From Jejuia sp040720935 (lineage in GTDB: Bacteria > Bacteroidota > Bacteroidia > Flavobacteriales > Flavobacteriaceae): DNA of 64,000 nucleotides. Positions 32,761-41,474 of the stretch are shown one piece after another. Within the stretch, counting starts at the first letter, position 1; each line of letters starts with the position of its first letter. The position numbers were made by a program, and so were the translations under genes. The notes below the pieces were generated by a model that worked only from the letters and a program-made list of their open reading frames with translations, searched no databases and was not told the DNA's origin. The DNA lies in NCBI RefSeq assembly GCF_040720935.1, contig NZ_JBFDAE010000010.1, positions 1 to 64,000 of the forward strand, written 5' to 3'.

Positions 32761-33798
32761 TTTCGAAATTAATAAAAGGATTTTTATTAATTTCTCATTT
32801 TCCTCGCGAGTCCCAATCGTAATTCGCAAACAATTTTCACATCCTGGTTGTGTGGTTCTATTTCTAACGACGATACCTTTCTCTATCAATTGATTGTAAC
32901 GTTTTGTGGCGTCATCAACTTTTGCTAAAATGAAATTAGCATCCGATGGATATATTTTGGAAATGAAATCAACAGTCTCTAATTTACCAATTAAAGCATC
33001 ACGTTCTTCCAATATATCTGAAACTTGTTCTTGTGTTAACTCGTGCTGCTCCAACTTCAAAATTGCTTTTTGCTGCGTTAACTCATTCACGTTATATGGT
33101 GGTTTAATACGATTTAAAACCGAAATAATTTCTGCGGAAGCATAACAAATCCCCAAACGAATTCCAGCCATTCCATAAGCTTTTGAAAGTGTTTGCGTTA
33201 CAATTAAATTTGGAAACTCAGACAATCTACTTGCCCAACTTTTTGCATTTGAAAAATCGATATAAGCTTCGTCTATAACAACGATACCTTTGAAATTGGT
33301 AATCAATTTTTCAATGGATTGAGCTTCGAAACTATTACCTGTTGGATTATTAGGCGAGCATAAAAAGAGTAATTTTGAATTAGCATTTGCTATACTCAAG
33401 ATTTCATCCACTTTAGGCTGAAAACTATCATCTAATTGAACACTCTTAATTTCAATGGCATTAATATTTGCCAACACACTATACATCCCGTAAGTTGGCG
33501 GCAATGTGATGATATTATCCTGATTTGGTTCGCAAAATGCTCTAAATATTAAATCCAAAACTTCATCACTTCCATTTCCTAAAAGGATGTTTTTCTGTGG
33601 AATATTTTTGATTTTAGAAAGTAGAGACTTTACAGTTCTTTGTTGCGGATCTGGATAACGATTGACGCCATTATTAAACGGATTTTCATTCGCGTCTAAA
33701 AACACCATGTCGTCGCTATTCCCTTGAAATTCATCTCTTGCAGATGAATACGGTTTTAGTGCTTTTATTGTGGGTCTTATTAAGTCTTGAATGTTCAT
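32755..33798 (-). CDS. hisC: Histidinol-phosphate aminotransferase
   Basis: The enzyme uses pyridoxal phosphate to make histidinol phosphate. From MNIQDLIRP at 33798 it has 347 residues, the normal length. The upstream ATG at 33858 would add residues encoded by a palindromic repeat. Landmarks are LDANENPFNNGVNRYPDP, LLGNGSDEVLDLIFRAF, CSPNNPTGN, VIDEAYIDF and TLSKAYGMAGIRLG with the cofactor lysine. The last two codons come from the repeat at 32742. Confidence 0.97.
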   Translation of the reverse strand: MNIQDLIRPTIKALKPYSSARDEFQGNSDDMVFLDANENPFNNGVNRYPDPQQRTVKSLLSKIKNIPQKNILLGNGSDEVLDLIFRAFCEPNQDNIITLPPTYGMYSVLANINAIEIKSVQLDDSFQPKVDEILSIANANSKLLFLCSPNNPTGNSFEAQSIEKLITNFKGIVVIDEAYIDFSNAKSWASRLSEFPNLIVTQTLSKAYGMAGIRLGICYASAEIISVLNRIKPPYNVNELTQQKAILKLEQHELTQEQVSDILEERDALIGKLETVDFISKIYPSDANFILAKVDDATKRYNQLIEKGIVVRNRTTQPGCENCLRITIGTREENEKLIKILLLISKS

Positions 33799-33811
33799 TT
33801 TACTTTTCTTG

Positions 33812-33852
33812 AGACCTGTCAGTTCCGACGCTTCGGGATTAAAACCTGACAG
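33812..33852. repeat. Palindrome interrupted by a second small hairpin, upstream of hisC
   Basis: The arms AGACCTGTCAG and AAAACCTGACAG are those of the element at 20818. The loop is replaced by TCCGACGCTTCGGGA, itself a small hairpin (CCGA/TCGG). It is one of two nested cases in the window. Confidence 0.7.
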
Positions 33853-33893
33853 ATACATTATAGATATATTAATTATTTAAATCTTTTTATTCC

Positions 33894-33926
33894 AGACCCT
33901 TCAGGTTTTGAAAACCTGAAGGGTCT
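33894..33926. repeat. 33-bp perfect palindrome between hisD and hisC
   Basis: The arms AGACCCTTCAGGTTT and AAACCTGAAGGGTCT (15 bp) flank three bases. It has the same 15-3-15 design as 20818-20850, and the same outer arms as the composite hairpin after leuB. Confidence 0.85.
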
Positions 33927-33937
33927 ATAAAACGTAA

Positions 33938-35224
33938 TTATTTTTTTAAGTCTCTTAATCTCAAAGTAACCGCATTTTTATGTGCCTCTAACCCTTCTGC
34001 TTCTGCCATTAATTCTATGGTTTCTCCAATATTAAGCAAACCTTCTTTTGATATTTTTTGAAACGTCATACTCTTTGTAAAACTATCTAAATTTACTCCA
34101 GAATAGGCTTTGGAAAACCCATTTGTCGGCAATGTATGATTCGTTCCCGATGCGTAATCCCCAGCGCTCTCTGGTGTATAATCACCTATAAACACAGAAC
34201 CTGCGTTACAAATACCATCAACATACAAATCTTCATTTTTACAACAAATAATAAAATGTTCAGGTCCGTATTCATCAATTAACTCTAAAGCTATTTTATC
34301 ATTTTCAACATAAATCAACTTAGAATTTGCAATCGCTTTTTCTGCAATCGCTTTTCGTGGTAACACCTCTAATTGTTTTTCAACTTCTTCGGAAACATAA
34401 TTAATCAATTCTTTAGAAGTTGACACCAAAATTACTTGACTATCCGTTCCGTGTTCAGCTTGACTTAATAAATCTGAAGCGACATAAGATGCATTTGCAC
34501 TTTCATCTGCAACTACCAGTAATTCACTTGGGCCAGCAGGCATATCTATAGCCACACCATGTTTTGTAGCAATTTGTTTTGCAACCGTTACGAATTGGTT
34601 TCCCGGTCCGAAAATTTTATAAACTTGTGGAATGGTTTCAGTACCAAAAGTTAATCCTGCAATAGCTTGAATCCCTCCTACTTTGATAATTTTTGTAACG
34701 CCACAAAGTCGCGCCGCAAATAAAATCTCTGGTGCCAATTCCCCTTTTTTATTTGGTGGAGAACACAATACAATTTCTTTACAACCTGCTATTTGAGCAG
34801 GGACAGCCAACATTAAAACCGTTGAAAACAAAGGTGCTGTACCTCCAGGAATGTATAAGCCAACTTTTTGAATCGGTCTTTTTTCCTGCCAACACTTTAC
34901 GCCTTTTGTGGTTTCAATTTCTACTTTTGATGTTTTCTGAATCTTATGAAACGCCTCGATATTAGCCTTAGCTTTCTTTATGGCATTTTTAAGATTTTCT
35001 GGAACGCTTTCAATTGCATTTTCAATCTCTTCAACAGAAACTATGTTTGTTTCTAAAGTAACACCATCAAACTTTTTGGTGTATGTATTAATGGCAGTAT
35101 CCCCATTTTGAGCTACGTCCTCAAAAATTTGATTTACGGTAGTTTCAATATCACCAAGGGTTTGTGTAGGCCGCTTTAATATTTGGGACCATTCACTCTT
35201 ATTTGGATTAATTATGATTTGCAT
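33938..35224 (-). CDS. hisD: Histidinol dehydrogenase
   Basis: HisD performs the last two oxidations to histidine. The 428 residues include YIPGGTAPLFSTVLMLAVPA, GIQAIAGLTFGTETIPQVYKI-like and GPGNQFVTVAKQ, DMPAGPSELLVVAD, the zinc and active-site region SQAEHGTDSQVILV, EYGPEHFI and GTNHTLPTNGFSKAYSGV. It is the second gene of the operon. Confidence 0.98.
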   Translation of the reverse strand: MQIIINPNKSEWSQILKRPTQTLGDIETTVNQIFEDVAQNGDTAINTYTKKFDGVTLETNIVSVEEIENAIESVPENLKNAIKKAKANIEAFHKIQKTSKVEIETTKGVKCWQEKRPIQKVGLYIPGGTAPLFSTVLMLAVPAQIAGCKEIVLCSPPNKKGELAPEILFAARLCGVTKIIKVGGIQAIAGLTFGTETIPQVYKIFGPGNQFVTVAKQIATKHGVAIDMPAGPSELLVVADESANASYVASDLLSQAEHGTDSQVILVSTSKELINYVSEEVEKQLEVLPRKAIAEKAIANSKLIYVENDKIALELIDEYGPEHFIICCKNEDLYVDGICNAGSVFIGDYTPESAGDYASGTNHTLPTNGFSKAYSGVNLDSFTKSMTFQKISKEGLLNIGETIELMAEAEGLEAHKNAVTLRLRDLKK

Positions 35225-35247
35225 TGTATTTATTATTTAGCAAAACT

Positions 35248-35280
35248 TGATGAGATTCCCACCTTCGTGGGAATGACAAA
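35248..35280. repeat. GGGAATGACA-type palindrome between hisG and hisD
   Basis: GATTCCCACCTTCGTGGGAA is a hairpin with a CTTCG loop region, followed by TGACAAA. The same family is at 36180 and, in two tandem copies, at 39348-39413. Confidence 0.8.
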
Positions 35281-35284
35281 ATTA

Positions 35285-36142
35285 TTATAATACCATTTTT
35301 TCAATAGGACACACTAGAATCCCTTCTGCGCCTTTGGCTTTAAGGTCGTCTATAACATTCCAAAATTCATTTTTACTAATTACGGAATGTACCGAACTCC
35401 ACCCTTCTCGTGCTAAAGGTAAAACCGACGGACTTTTCATTCCTGGCAATACATTTATAATATCCTGTATTTTATCATTTGGCGCATTCAACAATACATA
35501 TTTTGAATCTCTTCCTTTTAAAACCGACTGAATTCTAAACTGAATGGTATCTAAAATCTTTTGTCTTTCTGCATTCAATTTAGGAGAAACCGCTAAAACA
35601 GCTTCAGATTTTAAAATGGTTTCTACTTCTTTTAAGTTGTTCTTAAACAAGGTACTTCCACTAGAAACAATATCACAAATAGCATCTGCTAACCCGATAT
35701 TTGGAGCAATTTCCACAGAACCATTAATAATGTGAAGATTTGCATTTACGCCATTTTTATCTAAATACATCTGTACTGTATTTGGATATGATGTCGCAAT
35801 GCGCTTCCCTTCTAAATCTTTAATGCTCTTGTATTTATCGCCTTTAGGTACTGCGATACAAACGCGACAGGTAGAAAAACCAAGTTTCTCAACAACTTTA
35901 ATAGTTTCCCCTTTTTCAATTAAAACATTCTCGCCAATAATGGCGGCGTCAACAACGCCATCTTTTAAATACTGAGGAATATCGCCATTTCTTAGATAGA
36001 AAACTTCCACAGGAAATCCTTTTGCCGAAGCTTTTAATTGGTCTTTTCCATTATCGATAGAAATACCAATGTCTTTTAAAATCCGCATGGAGTCTTCGTT
36101 TAAACGACCCGATTTTTGTACTGCAATTCTTAATTTACTCAT
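35285..36142 (-). CDS. hisG: ATP phosphoribosyltransferase, long form
   Basis: This is the first, feedback-controlled step of histidine synthesis. From MSKLRIAVQKSGRL at 36142 it has 285 residues, the long hexameric form with a C-terminal ACT-like domain that binds histidine. The start at 36226 would add repeat-encoded residues and is unlikely. Landmarks are KSGRLNEDSMRIL, GVVDAAIIGENVL, KRIATSYPNTVQMYL and the PRPP loop GSVEIAPNIGLADAICDIVSSG. It follows the attenuator. Confidence 0.97.
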   Translation of the reverse strand: MSKLRIAVQKSGRLNEDSMRILKDIGISIDNGKDQLKASAKGFPVEVFYLRNGDIPQYLKDGVVDAAIIGENVLIEKGETIKVVEKLGFSTCRVCIAVPKGDKYKSIKDLEGKRIATSYPNTVQMYLDKNGVNANLHIINGSVEIAPNIGLADAICDIVSSGSTLFKNNLKEVETILKSEAVLAVSPKLNAERQKILDTIQFRIQSVLKGRDSKYVLLNAPNDKIQDIINVLPGMKSPSVLPLAREGWSSVHSVISKNEFWNVIDDLKAKGAEGILVCPIEKMVL

Positions 36143-36179
36143 TTTTAATTGTTTAATAGTTATCCGTTTTCGGGATAAA

Positions 36180-36201
36180 AGATTCCCGCCTTCGCGGGAA
36201 A
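36180..36201. repeat. Palindromic repeat between attenuator and hisG
   Basis: GATTCCCGCC and TTCGCGGGAA form a TTCCCGC/GCGGGAA stem. It belongs to the family at 35248 and 39348. It lies just after the attenuator terminator. Confidence 0.75.
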
Positions 36202-36234
36202 ATAAAAACCCGCTTGATTGTCTCAAACGGGTTT
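36198..36234 (-). terminator. Attenuator terminator of the his operon
   Basis: On the minus strand AAACCCGTTTGA pairs with TCAAGCGGGTTT (one G-T pair) around GACAA and runs into TTATTTT. It lies between the leader peptide and hisG. Its 5' arm CGTTTGAGA can instead pair with TCTCAGGCG in the leader (36271-36279), with two G-T pairs, as an antiterminator. Confidence 0.75.
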
Positions 36235-36264
36235 AAATATATGTTGATTTTACTCAATACATTT

Positions 36265-36318
36265 TCACTTCGCCTGAGAGCAACTATGAAAATGATGATG
36301 TAATTGAATAAAAGTCAT
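36265..36318 (-). CDS. his operon leader peptide, 17 aa with four histidines
   Basis: The short frame encodes MTFIQLHHHFHSCSQAK with four His codons among five consecutive codons (HHHFH). It ends 30 bases before the terminator arm. This is the standard design of ribosome-controlled attenuation: with little charged histidine tRNA the ribosome stalls at the His codons, the segment TCTCAGGCG is left free to pair with the terminator arm, and transcription goes on into hisG. No database check was possible. Confidence 0.8.
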   Translation of the reverse strand: MTFIQLHHHFHSCSQAK

Positions 36319-36335
36319 TTCTTTTTTATTTGTTG

Positions 36336-36343
36336 CAAATATC
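36336..36343 (-). promoter_or_regulatory. Candidate -7 element of the his operon
   Basis: The minus strand reads GATATTTGC here, seven of eight matches to TAnnTTTG, 17 bases before the leader ATG. A clear -33 box is not seen. The region 36344-36468 has no other recognisable feature. Confidence 0.35.
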
Positions 36344-36468
36344 AATAATTTATGTTAAAAACTCCAAATTAATATTACAATTTTTAAAACTATTTACTAT
36401 TAATTAATTATTAAGCTGAATTCTTAGCTAAAATTCAAAATTACACCTGAAATCTTGAATTATTTAAT

Positions 36469-37284
36469 CTATTGATTCCCCAAAATAATAGGTAATCCAC
36501 TATCTCCAGAACCAATAACAATAACCTTGCTGTTTGGAGATTCTGACAACTTCATTGTAGCCTCAATACCTTTATCCTGTAGGATTTTATCAGTTAAAGA
36601 GGCACTTAAAATTTTATTGGATTTTGCTTTACCCTCGGCCTCAATAATTTGCTTTTGCGCTTCTTTTTCGGCTGTCACCAATCTAAACTCATATTCCAAC
36701 GATTCTTGTTCTTGACGCAATTTTCGTTCGATAGCTTCCTTAATCGTGTTTGGTAAAGTTACATCACGTACTAGCACTTCATTGAGTTGTACATATTGCT
36801 TTTCGAGTATTTTTTTGGTTTCTTCAAAAATTTCATCTTGAATGGCATCACGTTTACTGGAATATAATTGCTCAGGGGTATAACGACCTACAACACTTCG
36901 TGCCGCACTTCTAATTGATGGCATAATTACACGTTGCAAATAATTTTGACCAAGAGATTGGTGCAGATTTCCTAAGTCATTATAGACAGGTTCATACCAA
37001 GCAGAAGCATCTATTTGAATTTCCAATCCGTTTGATGATAGTACTTTCATTTTCTCAAAAAGCTCCTGTTGGCGCACTTCATAAATATACACCTTATTCC
37101 AAGGTGCAACTATATGAAACCCTTCTCCCATAGGCGGTTCATCAACAACAACACCTTCTCCAAAGGTTTTAAAGAGTACTCCAGCCTCACCAGAATCTAT
37201 GGTTACAGCAGATTTTGCAATTAGTACAAATAATATAATTGCTGCGATTATAAAGGGTAATGCAATTTTTGGTAACTTTTCCAT
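36469..37284 (-). CDS. Prohibitin family (SPFH domain) membrane protein
   Basis: The protein has 271 residues: one N-terminal membrane anchor (about 9-27), an SPFH/Band 7 domain (GEAGVLFKTFGEG...VYIYEVRQQ, YTPEQLYSSKRDAIQ, VLVRDVTLPNTIKEAIERKL) and a C-terminal helical part AEKEAQKQIIEAEGKAKSN typical of prohibitins. Such proteins form membrane rings that regulate FtsH-like proteases or membrane domains. It follows the VWA gene by ten bases, so they are probably cotranscribed. Confidence 0.93.
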   Translation of the reverse strand: MEKLPKIALPFIIAAIILFVLIAKSAVTIDSGEAGVLFKTFGEGVVVDEPPMGEGFHIVAPWNKVYIYEVRQQELFEKMKVLSSNGLEIQIDASAWYEPVYNDLGNLHQSLGQNYLQRVIMPSIRSAARSVVGRYTPEQLYSSKRDAIQDEIFEETKKILEKQYVQLNEVLVRDVTLPNTIKEAIERKLRQEQESLEYEFRLVTAEKEAQKQIIEAEGKAKSNKILSASLTDKILQDKGIEATMKLSESPNSKVIVIGSGDSGLPIILGNQ

Positions 37285-37294
37285 TGTTTTTTAT

Positions 37295-39328
37295 TTAAAT
37301 TAATCCGTTATATTTTCTTAGAAACCATTCGGCAGACAGCGTTAAAACGATCAATCCTAATAGGTATTTCCAATCTATCAAAGGTATGGTATTTTTATGG
37401 CTTTTTTGTATCGGTTTAAAGCGTTTATCATTTATTAAATCCGTTACTAAATTTGAAGTATTACCAATAAAATAGCTTTTCCCACTTGTGTTAGTTGCCA
37501 ATTGTTGCAGTTTTGTTACATCAGCATTTAAAAATTGTTGTTCGATGTTGTATTCCAATACTTCAAAATTTCCAGATTTAGAAATACTTTCTCCTTTTGC
37601 ACGTACCGTAAAATTATATGTTGAAGCCTCTATACCACTCAGGTCAACTTGGTAATTATTGTTTTTAAGTACAAACGGAATTGTTCTTTTTTCTTTTAAA
37701 ATTGAATTAACAAGTACGAGTTCTAATGATTGTCTCGCATCGAACTCATAGTTCTTGTCGAACAATTGGGCTTTAATGATGATGTTGGTACTTCCCGTGT
37801 AAAACGATTCGTAATCTATATTTAGCCTACTTTTTCGTTTACTGGACGCTAGATATTGAATTAGTTTTCCGATAAAATCATCAAATGGATTGAATGATTT
37901 TTCATTTAAAAAACTCTGGGCGCGCCATTGCCACATATTTTCGCCTAGAAGTAATCCTTCTCGCCTACTATTGACTTCAAACGTTACCAATAAAGGTTGG
38001 TTGTTTGAAATTCCTAAAACTGTTTTTTCTAAAATTGTTTCAAAAGGCACATTGAATTTTACATCTCCAAAATTTGACTTTAGCGGTGGAAATGTTTCAA
38101 AATTTATATCATCAACAATAAATGGCGCATAGTTTAAATTTAACTTCGGTTGAAAATCTTCAGTTTGATTTGTGATGTCATGCTGAAATTCGGTCACGTT
38201 ATTATTTAAAAAACTTAAGTCCGTTTTAGTGCCAATTATAGTGAATTTATTTTTGTTTTCAGTTTTTAAAACATCATATAGACTTTTAAACTTAATATTG
38301 GGTTGATGTAGAATAACTAACTGAAAATCATTGATTTGATTTAAAATAGTATAGGGGTCTATAATTTCAACTGAACGCTGTTCGTTACTTTCAATGCTCT
38401 TTTTTAGCGCTCCTAAATCTGGATGTGGAAAATCACTAACCAATGCCATTTTTGTTTTTTGGTCGATAACCTCAACTGCAAAATTCTGAGAATTATTAAT
38501 CGTATTTTTTTCAGATTGTAACGGTTCTATGTTGGCTGAATAACTACTTACTCCCACTCTATTTGCTGGTAGAGTTAGATTTAAAATAGTTGAGTTTTTT
38601 GTTTTTGAAAATTGAACCGTTTTTGAAAACACCGTTCTATTGCCTTGATTTATCGTGAATTTTGTATTTACTTCTTTATTTCCTTGATATACCAAAATAG
38701 CTTCCACCGGAAACTTATTTTTTAAAAACGCATATTTATTGACGTTAAGTTGCTGAATTTTTAAATCGGTATGCGTTACCGTATCTCCAAGTATAATTGG
38801 ATAAATGGGTTGTTTGTAGTTTTTATTTAAAACAGAATAGTCGTTTCCAAAAGATTGATTGCCATCTGAAATTAAAACTATTGGTGCTACATCGTTTTTA
38901 TAAATTTCTGATAGCTGATTTAAGGCATTGCTAATATCCGTTTCTTTTGAATTAAATTGAATAGTATCTGAATTACTAATTTCAGCATCAAACTTAAACA
39001 CATCAATATCAAATTTTTCAGCCAATTCAGAATTACTTTGAATAGATTTTAGAAATTCTAAAGCATTTTCTTTTTGATTTAGATGCTCAATGGAATTGGA
39101 ATTATCGATAGCCAAAACAAGATTAGGCTTTTCTGTATATACTTTTACTTGATCGAACTTCGGATTTATTAAAAGCAGCAGTATCGAAAAAATAGTCAAA
39201 AACCTTAAAAACGTAAATATAAGCGACAGATTAGAATTTTGCTTAGATTTATAACTATACTGAAAAAGCGCTACAAGTAGCGCTAGTATTCCAGATAATA
39301 TAATGTATAATAGAGTTTCTGAACTCAT
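37295..39328 (-). CDS. VWA-domain membrane protein
   Basis: From MSSETLL at 39328 the protein has 677 residues. The longer frame from 39412 (MSFPRRRESHL) is a translated palindromic repeat and is rejected. It has two N-terminal membrane segments (about 4-22 and 34-50), a von Willebrand A domain with a MIDAS-like DNSNS (LVLAIDNSNS), and ISDGNQSFG, a long beta-rich body and a C-terminal membrane helix (LIDWKYLLGLIVLTLSAEWFL). Similar proteins occur in flavobacteria beside other envelope genes, but the role is unknown. Confidence 0.85.
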   Translation of the reverse strand: MSSETLLYIILSGILALLVALFQYSYKSKQNSNLSLIFTFLRFLTIFSILLLLINPKFDQVKVYTEKPNLVLAIDNSNSIEHLNQKENALEFLKSIQSNSELAEKFDIDVFKFDAEISNSDTIQFNSKETDISNALNQLSEIYKNDVAPIVLISDGNQSFGNDYSVLNKNYKQPIYPIILGDTVTHTDLKIQQLNVNKYAFLKNKFPVEAILVYQGNKEVNTKFTINQGNRTVFSKTVQFSKTKNSTILNLTLPANRVGVSSYSANIEPLQSEKNTINNSQNFAVEVIDQKTKMALVSDFPHPDLGALKKSIESNEQRSVEIIDPYTILNQINDFQLVILHQPNIKFKSLYDVLKTENKNKFTIIGTKTDLSFLNNNVTEFQHDITNQTEDFQPKLNLNYAPFIVDDINFETFPPLKSNFGDVKFNVPFETILEKTVLGISNNQPLLVTFEVNSRREGLLLGENMWQWRAQSFLNEKSFNPFDDFIGKLIQYLASSKRKSRLNIDYESFYTGSTNIIIKAQLFDKNYEFDARQSLELVLVNSILKEKRTIPFVLKNNNYQVDLSGIEASTYNFTVRAKGESISKSGNFEVLEYNIEQQFLNADVTKLQQLATNTSGKSYFIGNTSNLVTDLINDKRFKPIQKSHKNTIPLIDWKYLLGLIVLTLSAEWFLRKYNGLI

Positions 39329-39347
39329 TAAAATTCTATATGTTTTG

Positions 39348-39413
39348 ATGAGATTTCTGTCTTCGCAGGAATGACAAATGAGATGAGATTCCCTCCTTCG
39401 AGGGAATGACAAA
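39348..39413. repeat. Two tandem copies of the GGGAATGACA palindrome
   Basis: Copy one (39348-39378) has TTCTGTCTTCGCAGGAATGA and copy two (39382-39413) TCCCTCCTTCGAGGGAATGA, each after GATGAGAT. They lie directly after the fabG stop and before the VWA start. Confidence 0.85.
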
Positions 39414-39417
39414 AAAT

Positions 39418-40164
39418 CTAAGTAAGCATTCCGCCATCAACATTCAAAGTTTGTCCTGTAACGTAAGCACTTAAATCGCTTGCTAAAAACACACATGCAT
39501 TTGCCACATCTTCAGGGGTTCCGCCACGTTTTAATGGAATTCCAGCGCGCCATCCTTTTACAGTTTCTTCATCCAATTTAGCGGTCATTTCAGTTTCAAT
39601 AAAACCGGGAGCAATCACGTTGCTTCTAATGTTTCTAGATCCTAATTCTAAAGCTACCGATTTAGAAAAACCAATAATTCCTGCTTTAGAAGCTGCATAA
39701 TTTGTTTGTCCAGCATTGCCTTTTACACCAACTACCGAACTCATATTTATGATAGAACCTTTACGTTGCTTTAACATGGTGCGTTGCACCGCTTTTGTCA
39801 TGTTAAAAACCGATTTTAAATTCACTTCAATAACGGTATCAAAATCCTCTTCAGAAATACGCATCAATAAGTTGTCTTTTGTAATACCAGCATTATTAAC
39901 AAGAATGTCAATACTTCCAAAATCTGCAACTACATCTTCAGCCAATTTTTGGGATTCTTCAAAACTTGCTGCATTACTTTTATAGCCTTTAGCCTTAACT
40001 CCTGAAGCATTCAGTTCTTTTTCGAGTTCGTTAGCGGCTTCAACCGAAGAACTATACGTAAACGCCACATTCGCTCCTTGTTCTGCAAAAACTTGTGCGA
40101 TTCCTTTACCAATACCACGACTAGCCCCTGTGATAATTGCTGTTTTTCCTTCTAATAATTTCAT
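39418..40164 (-). CDS. fabG: 3-oxoacyl-ACP reductase
   Basis: FabG reduces 3-oxoacyl-ACP with NADPH in fatty acid elongation. The 248-residue short-chain dehydrogenase has TGASRGIGKGIA (nucleotide site, about 12-23), NNAGIT, the catalytic Ser in NMSSVVGVKGNAGQ and Tyr-x3-Lys in NYAASKAG. The end GQTLNVDGGM is typical. It lies 157 bases after sucD and has its own gap, which contains a terminator. Confidence 0.96.
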   Translation of the reverse strand: MKLLEGKTAIITGASRGIGKGIAQVFAEQGANVAFTYSSSVEAANELEKELNASGVKAKGYKSNAASFEESQKLAEDVVADFGSIDILVNNAGITKDNLLMRISEEDFDTVIEVNLKSVFNMTKAVQRTMLKQRKGSIINMSSVVGVKGNAGQTNYAASKAGIIGFSKSVALELGSRNIRSNVIAPGFIETEMTAKLDEETVKGWRAGIPLKRGGTPEDVANACVFLASDLSAYVTGQTLNVDGGMLT

Positions 40165-40244
40165 ATAGTATATAGTTAGTTTGTTAGTGTTTATGACAAA
40201 AATTTCAATTTATTCAAATATAATAAATACTCGTTGCACCAAAT

Positions 40245-40276
40245 AAAAAAACCCCACAATATTTAGTGAGGTTTTT
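40245..40276 (-). terminator. Terminator after sucD
   Basis: On the minus strand AAAAACCTCAC pairs with GTGGGGTTTTTTT (one mismatch) around an AT-rich loop and continues into T-rich sequence. It lies 45 bases after the sucD stop. Confidence 0.7.
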
Positions 40277-40321
40277 AACAGTCTATACTCAGTCTATTTC
40301 TAGTCTATACTGCATGTATTT

Positions 40322-41194
40322 TTATGCCAATACTTCGGCTACCTTTTTTCCAATTTCAGCAGGAGAATCCACTACATGAATTCCACATGCCCTCATAATC
40401 TTCTTTTTTGCTTGAGCAGTATCATCACTACCGCCAACAATAGCACCAGCATGCCCCATTGTACGACCCGCAGGCGCAGTTTCACCTGCAATAAAACCAA
40501 CAACAGGTTTTTTACTGCCACTTGCCTTGTACCAATGTGCAGCGTCTGCTTCTAATTGTCCGCCTATTTCTCCTATCATTACAACAGCCTCAGTTTCTGG
40601 ATCGTTGATTAATAACTCAACGGCTTCTTTAGTAGAAGTTCCGATAATTGGATCACCACCAATTCCAATGGCAGTAGTAATTCCTAAACCTTGTTTTACA
40701 ACTTGATCTGCGGCTTCATACGTTAATGTTCCAGATTTTGAAACAATACCAACTTTTCCCTTCTTAAAAACAAACCCTGGCATAATACCAACTTTAGCTT
40801 CTCCTGGAGTAATCACTCCGGGACAGTTTGGGCCAATTAAACGGCACTCTTTTCCTTTTATATAGCTTGAAGCAGTAATCATATCTGCAACAGGGATCCC
40901 TTCTGTAATCGTAATAATCACTTTAATACCTGCGTCGGCAGCTTCCATAATAGCGTCTGCGGCAAAAGCTGGTGGTACAAAAATAATAGTAGTGTCTGCC
41001 CCAACTTTTTCTACAGCTTCTTGAACCGTATTAAAAACAGGCTTATCTAAATGTGTTTGCCCTCCTTTTCCTGGAGTTACACCACCAACTACGTTAGTAC
41101 CGTATTCAATCATTTGTTCAGCGTGAAATGTACCTTCACTACCTGTAAAACCTTGTACGATGATATTTGAATCTTTATTTACTAAAACACTCAT
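40322..41194 (-). CDS. sucD: Succinyl-CoA synthetase, alpha subunit
   Basis: This is a TCA-cycle enzyme that links succinyl-CoA cleavage to nucleoside triphosphate synthesis. The 290 residues include QGFTGSEGTFHAEQMIEYGT for CoA binding, GPNCPGVITPGEAKVGIMPG, SKSGTLTYEA and the phosphorylated His in GRTMGHAGAIVGG. The beta subunit gene is not in the window. The gene follows the lpx/efp block on the same strand after a 590-bp repeat-rich gap. Confidence 0.97.
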   Translation of the reverse strand: MSVLVNKDSNIIVQGFTGSEGTFHAEQMIEYGTNVVGGVTPGKGGQTHLDKPVFNTVQEAVEKVGADTTIIFVPPAFAADAIMEAADAGIKVIITITEGIPVADMITASSYIKGKECRLIGPNCPGVITPGEAKVGIMPGFVFKKGKVGIVSKSGTLTYEAADQVVKQGLGITTAIGIGGDPIIGTSTKEAVELLINDPETEAVVMIGEIGGQLEADAAHWYKASGSKKPVVGFIAGETAPAGRTMGHAGAIVGGSDDTAQAKKKIMRACGIHVVDSPAEIGKKVAEVLA

Positions 41195-41474
41195 AAGTGA
41201 TTATTTTTCTTTATTAATTTGAATAAAACAAATGTAATTTATTTTGAATGAAAATAGAATATTTTTCAACTCATTTTCGAGGGGCAAACACATTAAAAAT
41301 CAATATCTCTGTTTTTTTACCACGAATTTCACTAATAAACACTAATAAATCGGTAGATACAAGAATTAACAAGATTGGATAGCATGAATGAATCCGAAGG
41401 ATTCAAATATTTATAACAAAACGAACGAAGAAAAATACGACCCCGACGGGGTCGCATATAAAACAAATAATTTC
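41195..41474. other. Intergenic region with dispersed palindromes
   Basis: No gene is seen. Palindromes GAATCCGAAGGATTC (41390-41404) and CGACCCCGACGGGGTCG (41438-41454) stand out. A worn ACGAATTTCACTAAT element of the type at 22531 is at about 41323. The stretch leads into the 152-bp tandem duplication. Confidence 0.6.

Noticed and set aside
33799..33858. Longer HisC start
   Set aside because: The extra residues come from a nested palindromic repeat, and the normal family start is at 33798.
36143..36226. Longer HisG start
   Set aside because: The extra residues come from the GGGAA palindrome. The family start MSKLRIAVQKSGRL is at 36142.
39329..39412. N-terminal extension of the VWA protein starting MSFPRRRESHL
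   Set aside because: The extension is encoded by two copies of a palindromic repeat upstream of the hydrophobic start at 39328.
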